A DNA stretch of 37,273 nucleotides from Cytophagales bacterium (lineage in GTDB: Bacteria; Bacteroidota; Bacteroidia; Cytophagales; Thermoflexibacteraceae), in assembly GCA_013298985.1 (NCBI GenBank), contig JAAFJS010000028.1:1-37273 (forward strand), read 5' to 3'. Both the position numbers and the translations under genes were made by a program. A model generated the notes under the pieces. The model was not told the DNA's origin. It saw nothing but the letters and a program-made list of their open reading frames with translations, and did not search any database. Shown one piece after another: positions 25,901 through 33,361 of the stretch. Position 1 is the first letter of the stretch. Every line of letters begins with the position of its first letter.

Positions 25901-25936
25901 GCGTGTGCGTGTGCGTGTGCGTGTGCGTGTGCGTGT
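25901..25936. repeat. Hexanucleotide tandem repeat (GCGTGT)6
   Basis: Six exact copies of GCGTGT in the 163-nt gap between the starts of the LuxR-type gene (25855) and the end of the RND adaptor gene (26019). It is highly GC-rich against its surroundings. It lies just upstream of the LuxR-type start, so copy-number change could alter its promoter or leader. Confidence 0.9.
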
Positions 25937-26018
25937 GAAAGTTTAATAAACAAACCTATTGTATATACTTTTAAATTCCAAATTTTTCTATTAAAATTAT
26001 AAAAAAATAGTACATGGT

Positions 26019-27101
26019 TTATGTTCCTGTTTTTTCCTCTTTAATTACCTCTACGGGCGCATCATGCCCCAGATTGAGGTTGCCATCTATAATGACCTGC
26101 TCGCCTGCTTTTAGCCCTTCACTGATGGCTACCTCAGTGCTATTTTCGTGGGTTACAGTTACGTAGTGCCACTTTGCCAGCCCTTTTTCAAAGGTAAAAA
26201 CGACCTTGCGTCCAGACCTTTCTACCACAGCCACTTTGGGGATAGTAATTTGCCTGTCAAGGTTCTGCTCTATGATTACATTGACATTCATGCCCTCTAA
26301 TAGGTCTTTATCGGTCTTGGCTATCTTTATTTTGACCAAAACCAATCCCTGCTCATTCACTATAGGGTTTATCTCCATCACGTTTCCTGTGTAGGCTTTG
26401 CTTGCCAGCGCAATAGGGTTTATTTGCACATTTTGCCCTAATCTTATATGTGTAAGTTCTGCTTCTAAAATGGCAATTTCTACTATCAGGTTATGTGGAT
26501 TTAGCAAGGTACAAAAAGGCTCGTTGGTGGGGGTAGGGTTATGCGGCTTGGCTTTGAGGTTGGCTATGATGCCTTGGTAGGGGGCTACGAGAAAAGTATG
26601 GTCGTACTGGAGTTGGGCATTCTTGATAGCGGTAAGTGCTTCATTATAACCCGCTTTTACTTTTAGGGCATCTAAAATGCGCGGTTTTATGCTGTTGGTG
26701 TCTTGGTCTATGCCTCCATAGCTTACTATTTCTATATTCAAATCATTGACCGCCTTGTGGTATTGATTTTTTGCTTGTTCTAAGGCAATGGCTTGTTGCC
26801 TATTGTCCAACACTGCCAATACCTGCCCTGCCTTAACCAGCGTGCCATTGGTTACATTTATCTTTTCTATGCTGCCTTGTACCTTGAAATATAGCTTGCT
26901 TTGGAGCAGCGCGCTCACTCTGCCATTGGCAAGGGTTTGGAGCGCAAAAGGCTTTTCTTGGGCGGTGGCAAGGCGCACCTGTGTAATGCGGTCGGTGATG
27001 GGGCTGGCGGCTTGTGCTTTTGCGGTTTCTTCCATAGAATCGGCTGGCTGGCAGGCGGATAGTAGGCTAAAGCACAGGAAATAGAGGAGGCATTTGAGCA
27101 T
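26019..27101 (-). CDS. RND periplasmic adaptor (MFP/HlyD family lipoprotein)
   Basis: A 360-residue adaptor lipoprotein (lipobox LLSAC, Cys17). Lipoyl half 1 (LYFKVQGSIEKINVTNGTLV), an alpha-hairpin (about 110-170), lipoyl half 2 (VAPYQGIIANLKAKPHN), then beta-barrel and membrane-proximal domains (IPKVAVVERSGRKVVFTF) are recognisable. There is no permease or outer-membrane gene beside it. Its promoter is nearly the same sequence as that of the RND permease at 18208-21279, five kilobases away, which strongly suggests that the two form one pump. The outer-membrane partner must be encoded elsewhere, perhaps at 11267-12700. Confidence 0.88.
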   Translation of the reverse strand: MLKCLLYFLCFSLLSACQPADSMEETAKAQAASPITDRITQVRLATAQEKPFALQTLANGRVSALLQSKLYFKVQGSIEKINVTNGTLVKAGQVLAVLDNRQQAIALEQAKNQYHKAVNDLNIEIVSYGGIDQDTNSIKPRILDALKVKAGYNEALTAIKNAQLQYDHTFLVAPYQGIIANLKAKPHNPTPTNEPFCTLLNPHNLIVEIAILEAELTHIRLGQNVQINPIALASKAYTGNVMEINPIVNEQGLVLVKIKIAKTDKDLLEGMNVNVIIEQNLDRQITIPKVAVVERSGRKVVFTFEKGLAKWHYVTVTHENSTEVAISEGLKAGEQVIIDGNLNLGHDAPVEVIKEEKTGT

Positions 27102-27126
27102 AAAATAGGAATTTAATCTGTACTTA

Positions 27127-27174
27127 CAAAGGTAGAAAATAAAAATGAGATGAGAAATAGGAAAAGGTTACTAA
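27127..27174 (-). promoter_or_regulatory. Operator and -7 box for the RND adaptor gene
   Basis: On the minus strand the dyad TTAGTAACCTTTTCCTAT (27157-27174) precedes TACCTTTG (27127-27134), a perfect TAnnTTTG box; dyad centre to box edge is 31.5 nt. The -33 position is TTT. The 44-bp block from operator to box is nearly identical to that at 21286-21333. The start codon follows 25 nt after the box. Confidence 0.7.
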
Positions 27175-27179
27175 ATAAA

Positions 27180-28742
27180 TCAGCGAAGGCAAAGTATATG
27201 ATGATACAAGAAATAGGTTATTTTATCAAGTAATAGTTGTCTAATTTGTACCTCTGTTTTATCAGGGAGATAATTTTTTAATTGATTATAACCATGCTCA
27301 ATGAGTGTTTTTATTTTACATCCTTTTCCTATTTCTTCAAACAATAAGATAGTTGCCACATCTAAAAGCATTTCTTGTACGGTTTCTTGTTCTATACAGA
27401 TAATCAGAGCTACCCTATAATAAGCACTTGCGCGGCTAAGATTATCCAAATAATCAAAACCCTGTTTTTGTAAGGCAAACTCATTTTTCTCCGCCCAGTT
27501 CCACTCTGTTTCTATGAACTTGGCAAATGGACTAAGCGCAATTTCTTGCGCTAAAAGAGTTTCTAAGGGCAGGCTTAGTATATGATTTACTTTGACGGAC
27601 TCCGCTTTGAGGTGTGATTTTAATACCTCGTTGTCAGGCAGCGCATTCATAAATTCATATTTTTCAAACTCAAAACTTGCCACTTCTTGGATTAACTCTT
27701 TCATCTCGCTTTCGGGCAAATCGTTGATGAGACTATCCAAGTTATCAATAAAATCTGCGGTGCTTTGATACTCACCGCTAAGAGAAACGTCCATCCACGC
27801 CTGTAAAACCAATTGAGTCCTATAAAAGATAGTTGCCTCATTATCAATAAGTTTTTCTACCAATACACTCGTTTTTGGGGTAAGGTCTTGGATAGTATCC
27901 AGCACACACTGATACATTTCAGGGTAATCTATGTAGAGTCTTTGTGCCAAATTTTCGCAAAAAGTAGTAAATGCCTTGCCGTTCATGAGGTGAATGTAGG
28001 CACAGCGATTGGGCAGGTCAGTAAAGCGAAATAGCTCAGGGAAATAAGTAGGGCTGACATTCTCCTTGACTACCTGCGCCACTGCCAGCCCACGTGCGCG
28101 CGCAAGTGCGTAGTAAAGATACTGCTCTGTAAAAGTGCTAAGGTAATCCAGGTTTACTTTCCCCAAATGCGCCCTATTCCTGTCCAAAAACTGATATGCT
28201 TCCTGCACGTACTCCTTGAAAAAGAGAAAATTATTGCCTCCAATCACCCCTGCATTGGCAGCAATAATATCTTTGGTTAAATCCCTATCTAAATAATCGG
28301 GGACGTATTCGAACTCTTTGAGAACGGTTTGCAATACTTCCTTGTAAAAGTCCATATTTATGTCCAAGTTTTGCGCTACCAAAGGCGCAGCAAGCAAGCC
28401 ATCGTCAAAAGGCTGCCAAATAAAAACATCGCCGTCTATGTGCAAAAAAGATGCGTTTTGCTGGGCGTAGGCATACATTTTCTTGGGAGTCCATACTGCT
28501 CTGGGCAAGCCAAAGTCCAACCCTTCTAAGTCCAGATGCACAGCAGTATAGGGCAACCCAAGCCTATCTATCAATAGTTCCTTGCCAAAGCTATCTGTGT
28601 AGAGTTCTAAATTATCATAAAACTTCCGAAGCTGCATACTACTCAATGCCCAGCTCATCAGGTGGAACTTCGCATGGGGGAAGCCACCTTTGAGGTCTAA
28701 GATATTGGTTTTATTAGTCCAGAAAGAGTGGAGGAAGGTCAT
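27180..28742 (-). CDS. DUF6734-like protein, possible GT-A-type sugar transferase
   Basis: A 520-residue cytoplasmic protein (no signal, no TM). The N-terminal 230 residues match what I recall of DUF6734: SFWTNKTN, KFHLMSWALSSMQLRKFYDN, LYTDSFGKELLIDRLGLPYT, and HIDGDVFIW (His101 to Trp109). The D103-G-D105 motif after a predicted beta-strand resembles the metal-binding DxD of GT-A glycosyltransferases. The C-terminal half (about 290-520) is helical and acidic, with no motif I recognise. A second, deletion-damaged copy lies at 31040-31757. Directly upstream is the scar of a beta-propeller gene, so the ancestral order was probably propeller then DUF6734. Substrate unknown. Confidence 0.75.
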   Translation of the reverse strand: MTFLHSFWTNKTNILDLKGGFPHAKFHLMSWALSSMQLRKFYDNLELYTDSFGKELLIDRLGLPYTAVHLDLEGLDFGLPRAVWTPKKMYAYAQQNASFLHIDGDVFIWQPFDDGLLAAPLVAQNLDINMDFYKEVLQTVLKEFEYVPDYLDRDLTKDIIAANAGVIGGNNFLFFKEYVQEAYQFLDRNRAHLGKVNLDYLSTFTEQYLYYALARARGLAVAQVVKENVSPTYFPELFRFTDLPNRCAYIHLMNGKAFTTFCENLAQRLYIDYPEMYQCVLDTIQDLTPKTSVLVEKLIDNEATIFYRTQLVLQAWMDVSLSGEYQSTADFIDNLDSLINDLPESEMKELIQEVASFEFEKYEFMNALPDNEVLKSHLKAESVKVNHILSLPLETLLAQEIALSPFAKFIETEWNWAEKNEFALQKQGFDYLDNLSRASAYYRVALIICIEQETVQEMLLDVATILLFEEIGKGCKIKTLIEHGYNQLKNYLPDKTEVQIRQLLLDKITYFLYHHILCLR

Positions 28743-28746
28743 GGGG

Positions 28747-28845
28747 TTATAAACTATTTTTTGAAAGTATTTAGTTTTTCTTTATCATCTTTGTAGGGCA
28801 TATCTCCCCAATAAAATTTATAATAAAATAGGAAACGGTTACTGA
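28747..28845 (-). pseudogene. Scar of a deleted beta-propeller lipoprotein gene (upstream of intact DUF6734)
   Basis: Minus-strand translation gives YYKFYWGDMPYKDDKEKLNTF, against LYYRFHWGDIPHKNDKGKLN in the intact propeller encoded at 32163-33326. It then joins DNA that matches the last codons of that gene (16 of 17 bases, up to TAA at 28747-28749), in another frame. So an internal propeller segment is fused to its extreme 3' end by a deletion. The left part (28828-28845) also matches the shared operator, although that stretch can equally be read as coding (SNRFLF). Confidence 0.72.
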
Positions 28846-28855
28846 ATCTATGGCA

Positions 28856-29269
28856 TTATTTTTTATTCTTCACAGTTGCTTTCACATTGATAATAAGAGG
28901 ATTAGGCTTTATGTTAGCATAAATTTGAACCTTTCTCAAAATGATACCTTCTTCTTTTGCCTCAAATCGAATAGTAATAGGAGTTTGTTCACTATTTCTA
29001 ATAGGCTTTTTATGCCACTTAGCTACTGTACAGCCACAATCTGTTCCGATAGTATCTAATTGTAAAATTTCATCTCCAATATTTTTAAGATAAATAACAG
29101 TATCTTTGATTTCTCCAAGCATTATATTGTTTATATTGATTTGGGAGCTACTTACTTGCACGATAGTAGTGGACTTTTGCTGATTTGCAAAAAAGAAACT
29201 TCGTACAGCCAAGCCCAGCAATAGGGCTATCAAGCAGTAAAAGGCAACATTTTTCATCAAATCCTTCAT
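28856..29269 (-). CDS. Membrane-anchored DUF1573 protein
   Basis: A 137-residue protein with an N-terminal hydrophobic anchor (about 7-26), then an immunoglobulin-like DUF1573 domain. Its signature DCGCT (Cys78, Cys80) and KPI are present. DUF1573 proteins are common in Bacteroidota and their function is unsettled. The start could be the Met at 29269 or 29257; both keep the anchor. It follows the propeller gene of cassette 2 with an 8-nt gap, so it is in the operon led by the peptide at 30558. Confidence 0.85.
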   Translation of the reverse strand: MKDLMKNVAFYCLIALLLGLAVRSFFFANQQKSTTIVQVSSSQININNIMLGEIKDTVIYLKNIGDEILQLDTIGTDCGCTVAKWHKKPIRNSEQTPITIRFEAKEEGIILRKVQIYANIKPNPLIINVKATVKNKK

Positions 29270-29277
29270 GATTATTG

Positions 29278-30462
29278 CTATTTAAAGGTAATAAAAGCCA
29301 ATACAATCTCATTATCATCTTCCATTTGTCTAATTTGCTCGTAGTAAGGAGTTTGCTTGAGGCGTTCCATAAAAACAGTATCATTTTTCTTTTGCATAAC
29401 CTTTCTGTTATCTATTAAGCTAATAACTGTTTTGTCATCTTTTAATCCTATAAAAGGAGAAAAACTACTTATTATTTCAAAAATGGGATTTAAGCTAACA
29501 AGGTCATTTTCTTTATAAATTACCTTGGTTTCACTATCATAAATTGCAAATGTTACCTTACCATCAAGATATGGGATAAGAAGATGAGAAGAGCCTAATT
29601 CCCAAAATTTCTCTCGCAGAAAAGCCAAATGTGCAAGGTTTGCCATGAAATACTTTTGGATTGTTTCCATATTCCTTCTATATTCGTAAGGAACTACTTT
29701 ATTTTGAAATTTAATGACGTACTTTGGACTGATTTTTTTCTCTTGATACTCATAAATAGTATCTGATAAAGCTGATGAATAAAGAAGACCTTGATTATTC
29801 TCGACAATATTTCCTGAATCTCCATTTCCTAAAATCTCATTACCATTAAACGGAAAAAATTCTTTAACAACCTCATTATTTTTATTAAAAATGGTAATGT
29901 CATAGTTATTATTATCTTTAGCAGGATTAAAATCAGTATAAATTACAAACTCTCCATTAGGAAGTAACTTAAAGTTTTCTGCAAATAGTTGCATACTTTT
30001 CTCATGCGAGAATATTCCTTCTAAGGTATAAAATAGAAATTTTTGCTTTTCAGAACAGAAAAGAACAACTAAATCTTTTCCTTTATTAATCTCTACACCA
30101 TCTATTGATAGATATTCTCCAGGTCCTTCGCCTATTCGTCCAATATTGTACAAAAAATTTCCAATTGAGTCCAGTACTTGAATAGATTTGTACTGTTTAT
30201 CCACTACAAATAGCTTATTTTTATAATAGATTACTTTATTAATTTTTGATATGATATTTGTTGTATCTAATTTTAGAGTTGTTAGCTTTATCTTATTTAT
30301 AAAAGGTGTCTTAGATTGGTAGCTATTTGCTACAGACAGGTCTATATAGCTAATATTTTTATTTTCAAAATTACGACTTTCATGATTATCATTACTACAT
30401 GATAAAAATATAAAAATTATACAATAAAGAGAAATGTATAAAAAGTTAGCTATTGTTTTCAT
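29278..30462 (-). CDS. Six-bladed beta-propeller lipoprotein (cassette 2)
   Basis: A 394-residue lipoprotein (FIFLSC, Cys22). Propeller-type repeats are seen: NKLFVVDKQYKSIQVLDSIG followed by the hallmark NIGRIGEGPGEY, then FKLLPNGEFVIYTDF. The GEGPGEY motif is typical of the six-bladed propeller (DUF4934/DUF5128-like) proteins of Bacteroidota. It differs clearly from the propellers of cassettes 1 and 3, so the peptide-propeller pairing persists with different propeller subfamilies. It lies 43 nt after the hairpin that follows the peptide gene. Role unknown. Confidence 0.8.
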   Translation of the reverse strand: MKTIANFLYISLYCIIFIFLSCSNDNHESRNFENKNISYIDLSVANSYQSKTPFINKIKLTTLKLDTTNIISKINKVIYYKNKLFVVDKQYKSIQVLDSIGNFLYNIGRIGEGPGEYLSIDGVEINKGKDLVVLFCSEKQKFLFYTLEGIFSHEKSMQLFAENFKLLPNGEFVIYTDFNPAKDNNNYDITIFNKNNEVVKEFFPFNGNEILGNGDSGNIVENNQGLLYSSALSDTIYEYQEKKISPKYVIKFQNKVVPYEYRRNMETIQKYFMANLAHLAFLREKFWELGSSHLLIPYLDGKVTFAIYDSETKVIYKENDLVSLNPIFEIISSFSPFIGLKDDKTVISLIDNRKVMQKKNDTVFMERLKQTPYYEQIRQMEDDNEIVLAFITFK

Positions 30463-30505
30463 TAATTAAAGAATTGATTTATGTAAATACCTTGGCTTTT
30501 AAATT

Positions 30506-30547
30506 GAGAAGGCTCATTGAATATTAATCTTGAAAATGAGCCTTCTC
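30506..30547 (-). other. Strong intercistronic hairpin between peptide 2 and its propeller gene
   Basis: A perfect 13-bp inverted repeat (GAGAAGGCTCATT / AATGAGCCTTCTC) with a 16-nt loop, 10 nt after the peptide stop codon and 43 nt before the propeller ATG. On the transcribed strand the next bases are AATTTAAAAGCC, with no T run. Confidence 0.7.
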
Positions 30548-30557
30548 TGTATAGTAC

Positions 30558-30815
30558 TTAGTTAAAAGGAGTAGTGCCAGGTGGACACGGATTGGGTATG
30601 CAACCTAAGTAACCAGGTACGCAAGTAGCACCTGCTGAAACAAGGTTACAGTTATTTTGATTATAACAAGGTATAGGAGAGCCTCTTTGAGGACTATAAC
30701 CATTACTGCCCCCACTTGCCACTGCCTCATGCGTAGGGGCAAGGATAGCTGCGCCAAAACTGAGAGCCATAGATAGTGCGACGACTCCCTTTGCTAATTT
30801 TTTACGATTTTTCAT
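30558..30815 (-). CDS. Small exported Cys-rich peptide 2
   Basis: An 85-residue precursor. I start at the second of two adjacent Met codons, matching peptide 4, which has only one. The N-terminus MKNRKKLAKGVVALSMALSF leads into GAAILAPTHEAVASGG: a basic n-region, a hydrophobic core, and a Sec-type cut near VAS. HEAVAS recalls the NVEALA motif of small Bacteroidota exported proteins. The mature part has five cysteines and many Pro/Asn/Gly (PIPCYNQNNC, GATCVPGYLGCIPNPCPP) and is quite unlike peptides 3 and 4. It leads an operon with propeller and DUF1573 genes and has its own operator-promoter. Confidence 0.75.
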   Translation of the reverse strand: MKNRKKLAKGVVALSMALSFGAAILAPTHEAVASGGSNGYSPQRGSPIPCYNQNNCNLVSAGATCVPGYLGCIPNPCPPGTTPFN

Positions 30816-30888
30816 CATTTTTAGTTTTTAAAGAGTTTGAAAATAAATGAATAACTATACCCTACTTCCTAAGTAGTAAAGTATGGTA

Positions 30889-30968
30889 CAAAGATGAGTA
30901 TTGTTTTAGCCAATGTCAATAGGAAAAGGTTACTAATTTGCTGATTTTTAGTAGTAATATGTTACTAA
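30889..30968 (-). promoter_or_regulatory. Operator pair and promoter of peptide 2
   Basis: The minus strand carries TTG (30917-30919), 20 nt, then CATCTTTG (30889-30896), seven of eight bases matching expectation in TAnnTTTG except the first T. The dyad TTAGTAACCTTTTCCTAT (30919-30936) is centred 31.5 nt from the box, exactly as for the RND adaptor and permease. A second dyad, TTAGTAACATATTACTAC on the minus strand (30951-30968), lies 32 bp further upstream, about three helical turns. A leader palindrome CTACTT-CCT-AAGTAG (30862-30876) follows the start site. Confidence 0.68.
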
Positions 30969-31022
30969 TTTTTACCTTATTTCTAATAATTTGTAGGTTT
31001 TGGTAATTTAAGGAAAGGAAAA

Positions 31023-31039
31023 ATAGGAAAACTTACTAA
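31023..31039 (-). promoter_or_regulatory. Isolated operator-like dyad after the DUF6734 remnant
   Basis: TTAGTAAGTTTTCCTAT on the minus strand, one base shorter than the other copies. It occupies the same place, directly downstream of the DUF6734 coding end, as the operator at 27157-27174. I see no -7 box at the proper distance, so it is probably a relic of a lost promoter. Confidence 0.45.
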
Positions 31040-31757
31040 ATAAATTCACTAAGGCAAAGTACATGATGGTATAAGAAATAGGTTATTTTATCAAGCAATT
31101 CTTGTACGGTTTCTTGTTCTATGCAAGTTATCAAAACTACTCTATGATAAGCACTTGCTCGGTTAAGATTATCCAAATAATCAAAACCCTATTCCTGTCC
31201 AAAAACTGATATGCTTCCTGCACGTACTCCTTGAAAAAGAGAAAATTATTGCCTCCAATCACCCCTGCATTGGCAGCGATAATGTCTTTGGTTAAATCCC
31301 TATCTAAATAATCGGAGACGTATTCGAACTCTTTGAGAACGGTTTGCAATACTTCCTTATAAAAGTCCATATTGATGTCCAAGTTCTGCGCCACCAAAGG
31401 AGCAGCAAGTAAACCATCATCAAAAGGCTGCCAAATAAAAACATCGCCGTCTATGTGCAAAAAAGGTGCGTTTTGCTGGGCGTAGGCGTACATTTTCTTG
31501 GGAGTCCATAGCGACTTAGGCAAGCCAAAGTCCAGCCCTTCCAAGTCCATAAGCACTGCGGTATAGGGCAACCCAAGCCTATCTACCAAGAGTTCCTTGC
31601 CAAAGCTATCTGTGTAGAGTTCCAAATTATCGTAGAACTTCCTAAGCTGCAAGCTACTCAACGCCCAGCTCATCAGGTGGAACTTAGCATGAGGAAACCC
31701 TCCTTTGAGGTCTAAAATATTGGTCGTAGTAGTCCAGAAGGAGTGGAGGAATTGCAT
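31040..31757 (-). pseudogene. DUF6734-like gene destroyed by two internal deletions
   Basis: The first 190 residues are about 90% identical to the protein at 27180-28742, including HIDGDVFIW, then the frame goes wrong after FLDRNR. The DNA after this point (31141-31191) matches the far 3' part of the intact gene (27411-27463), so about 712 bp are missing. The junction falls in a CCCT found at both ends in the intact copy (27460-27463 and 28172-28175), a microhomology scar. A second deletion of roughly 130 bp lies near 31100, and the very 3' end is retained. An open frame to 31137 remains, encoding 206 residues with an out-of-frame tail. Confidence 0.85.
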
Positions 31758-31759
31758 GG

Positions 31760-31829
31760 TTACAAACTATTTTGGGGTTCAAACTGATAAACATGAATTT
31801 CCATTTTACCTTCTTCTTGGTTTAGATTT
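31760..31829 (-). pseudogene. 3' scar of a deleted beta-propeller gene (upstream of DUF6734 remnant)
   Basis: Minus-strand translation gives NLNQEEGKMEIHVYQFEPQN and SL-stop, against NANQEEGKMEIHVYQFETKN in the intact propeller at 32163-33326. Only the last 22 or so codons remain, directly before the DUF6734 ATG (2 nt gap). Together with the peptide gene and hairpin upstream, this shows a former peptide, hairpin, propeller, DUF6734 unit. Confidence 0.85.
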
Positions 31830-31853
31830 TAAAGAATATGAGAATAGAGCTAT

Positions 31854-31899
31854 CTAACATTGCCTTCTCTCCATAAAAATATAAAGAAGGCAATATTAG
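31854..31899 (-). other. Strong hairpin after peptide 3
   Basis: A 15-bp inverted repeat with one mismatch (CTAACATTGCCTTCT / AGAAGGCAATATTAG), 8 nt after the peptide stop. The transcribed strand continues AGATAGCTC, so no T run follows. Here the propeller gene it once preceded has been deleted. Confidence 0.68.
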
Positions 31900-31907
31900 A
31901 ACAAATG

Positions 31908-32129
31908 TTAGTGAGAGCAAAGTGTGTAAGCAGCACAAGAAACTCCATTACCAGAAGAATTACAAGCCCTATAACTCATTGAAGACTGGCACCATGATGA
32001 CTTACAATTGCTACATTCGCTTCCCCCACTCGCCACCGCCTCATGCGTAGGTGCAAGGATAGCTGCACCAAAAGTCAAAGCCATAGAGAGTGCTACGACT
32101 CCCTTTGCTAATTTTTTACGATTTTTCAT
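31908..32129 (-). CDS. Small exported Cys-rich peptide 3
   Basis: A 73-residue precursor with the shared leader (MKNRKKLAKGVVALSMALTF, then APTHEAVASGG). The mature part has six cysteines in the pattern CSNCKSSWCQSSMSYRACNS and GNGVSCAAYTLC, closely related to peptide 4 (about 60% identical after the leader). No TAnnTTTG box is seen in the 33 nt that separate it from the propeller gene at 32163, so it is probably co-transcribed with that gene and with peptide 4. The Met at 32129 is chosen over an adjacent one at 32132 by comparison with peptide 4. Confidence 0.75.
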   Translation of the reverse strand: MKNRKKLAKGVVALSMALTFGAAILAPTHEAVASGGSECSNCKSSWCQSSMSYRACNSSGNGVSCAAYTLCSH

Positions 32130-32162
32130 CATTTTTAAAAGATTTAAGTTCAGCGATTTTAA

Positions 32163-33326
32163 TTACAAACTATTTTTTGTTTCAAACTGATAAACATGGA
32201 TTTCCATTTTACCTTCTTCTTGGTTTGCATTTTTGAGGATAGCATTCCCTGAATTAATACACAGACCTTTGGAATTGACAAACCACGTATAAACTGCATA
32301 AGTCTGTTCTGGCATTTTTATTTCTTCTAAAACATTGAATTTCTCATCAAAAACAGTCAAAAAAAGCGGTTTATCCAAGAAAGTATTTAATTTTCCTTTA
32401 TCATTTTTATGGGGTATATCTCCCCAATGGAATCTGTAATAAAGATGACGGTAGGGGTCATGAAGCACCCTGAAAAATGCTGGATTTTCTATTCCATGCT
32501 TTTCTCCATCTTCATTTGGATTATAAGCACTTACTTGATTTTTAGTGAATTTGCTTTTTGCTTCATGATTATTTTGTTTATTTCCCTCTAAATCAGCGGT
32601 GTATATTCCCGATTCTGCTTGGAAATTATAGATAAGTTTGTTATCTGCTATGCTTAAATTTGCATTCCAAAAATTACCAAATTGACCTTTTTCATTGATA
32701 TAATTAGCTGAATATTTGATAGGTAAAAGCGAGATTTGATTATTGTGAATATTGAAGGTAGCAACTATACTTGATGAAATAGACTTTGGAATATCGCCTG
32801 AGTGAACATGATAAAAATACATATTTCCTGATTTATTATCATACTGCATAGGAAAATTGTGGTCTGCCAGTAAATCCCCTATATCATTCTTTGCCTTATG
32901 ACTACCCAAGTGATAAGTTTGATACACTTTCCCGTTAAGGTTAAGCAACGCCAATGTTTGATTGTAGTTGCTATAAATAAAAATAGAGTCTTGATTTTGG
33001 AAATGAACACTGGTAGGGTTCATAATACCATTATTACCTTCCTTTTCCAAAAATATGATATTGCTTACTTTTTGGCTATCTAAATTGATAATGTCCAAAG
33101 AATGGCGATAACTGTTGAAGTAAACAAGGTATTCACTATTATTCCGTTTGAAGTGATTGAAAATAAAATAAAAATTTTGACTGGTTGAATCAATAGGGAT
33201 ATTAAGTGTATCTACACCGTAAGTTATCGTGGTATTTATTTTCTCCGATTTTTGATTTTCTTGGCAAGCCCAGCAGAAAATAAGCAGACTAAAAATATAA
33301 TAAATAATGAATGTATTTTTTTTCAT
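32163..33326 (-). CDS. Beta-propeller lipoprotein, DUF4221/TolB-like (cassette 3)
   Basis: A 387-residue lipoprotein (FCWAC, Cys21) of the same family as the cassette 1 propeller: it shares PIDS, the LEKEGNNGI motif (ENEGPNGVG in cassette 1), DSIFIYSNYNQTLALLNLNGK, and YYRFHWGDIPHKNDKGKLN. It lies between peptides 4 and 3, 35 nt after a strong hairpin and 33 nt before peptide 3. Parts of two further genes of this type survive only as scars at 28747 and 31760. Confidence 0.78.
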   Translation of the reverse strand: MKKNTFIIYYIFSLLIFCWACQENQKSEKINTTITYGVDTLNIPIDSTSQNFYFIFNHFKRNNSEYLVYFNSYRHSLDIINLDSQKVSNIIFLEKEGNNGIMNPTSVHFQNQDSIFIYSNYNQTLALLNLNGKVYQTYHLGSHKAKNDIGDLLADHNFPMQYDNKSGNMYFYHVHSGDIPKSISSSIVATFNIHNNQISLLPIKYSANYINEKGQFGNFWNANLSIADNKLIYNFQAESGIYTADLEGNKQNNHEAKSKFTKNQVSAYNPNEDGEKHGIENPAFFRVLHDPYRHLYYRFHWGDIPHKNDKGKLNTFLDKPLFLTVFDEKFNVLEEIKMPEQTYAVYTWFVNSKGLCINSGNAILKNANQEEGKMEIHVYQFETKNSL

Positions 33327-33361
33327 GAAAGAGGTATATTTTGGTGCAATAATTCACAAAG

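Noticed and set aside
28828-28845. A further copy of the operator (TCAGTAACCGTTTCCTAT)
   Set aside because: No -7 box at the proper distance, and the bases can be read as part of the propeller scar. It may be a relic, so it is not counted as evidence for the regulon.
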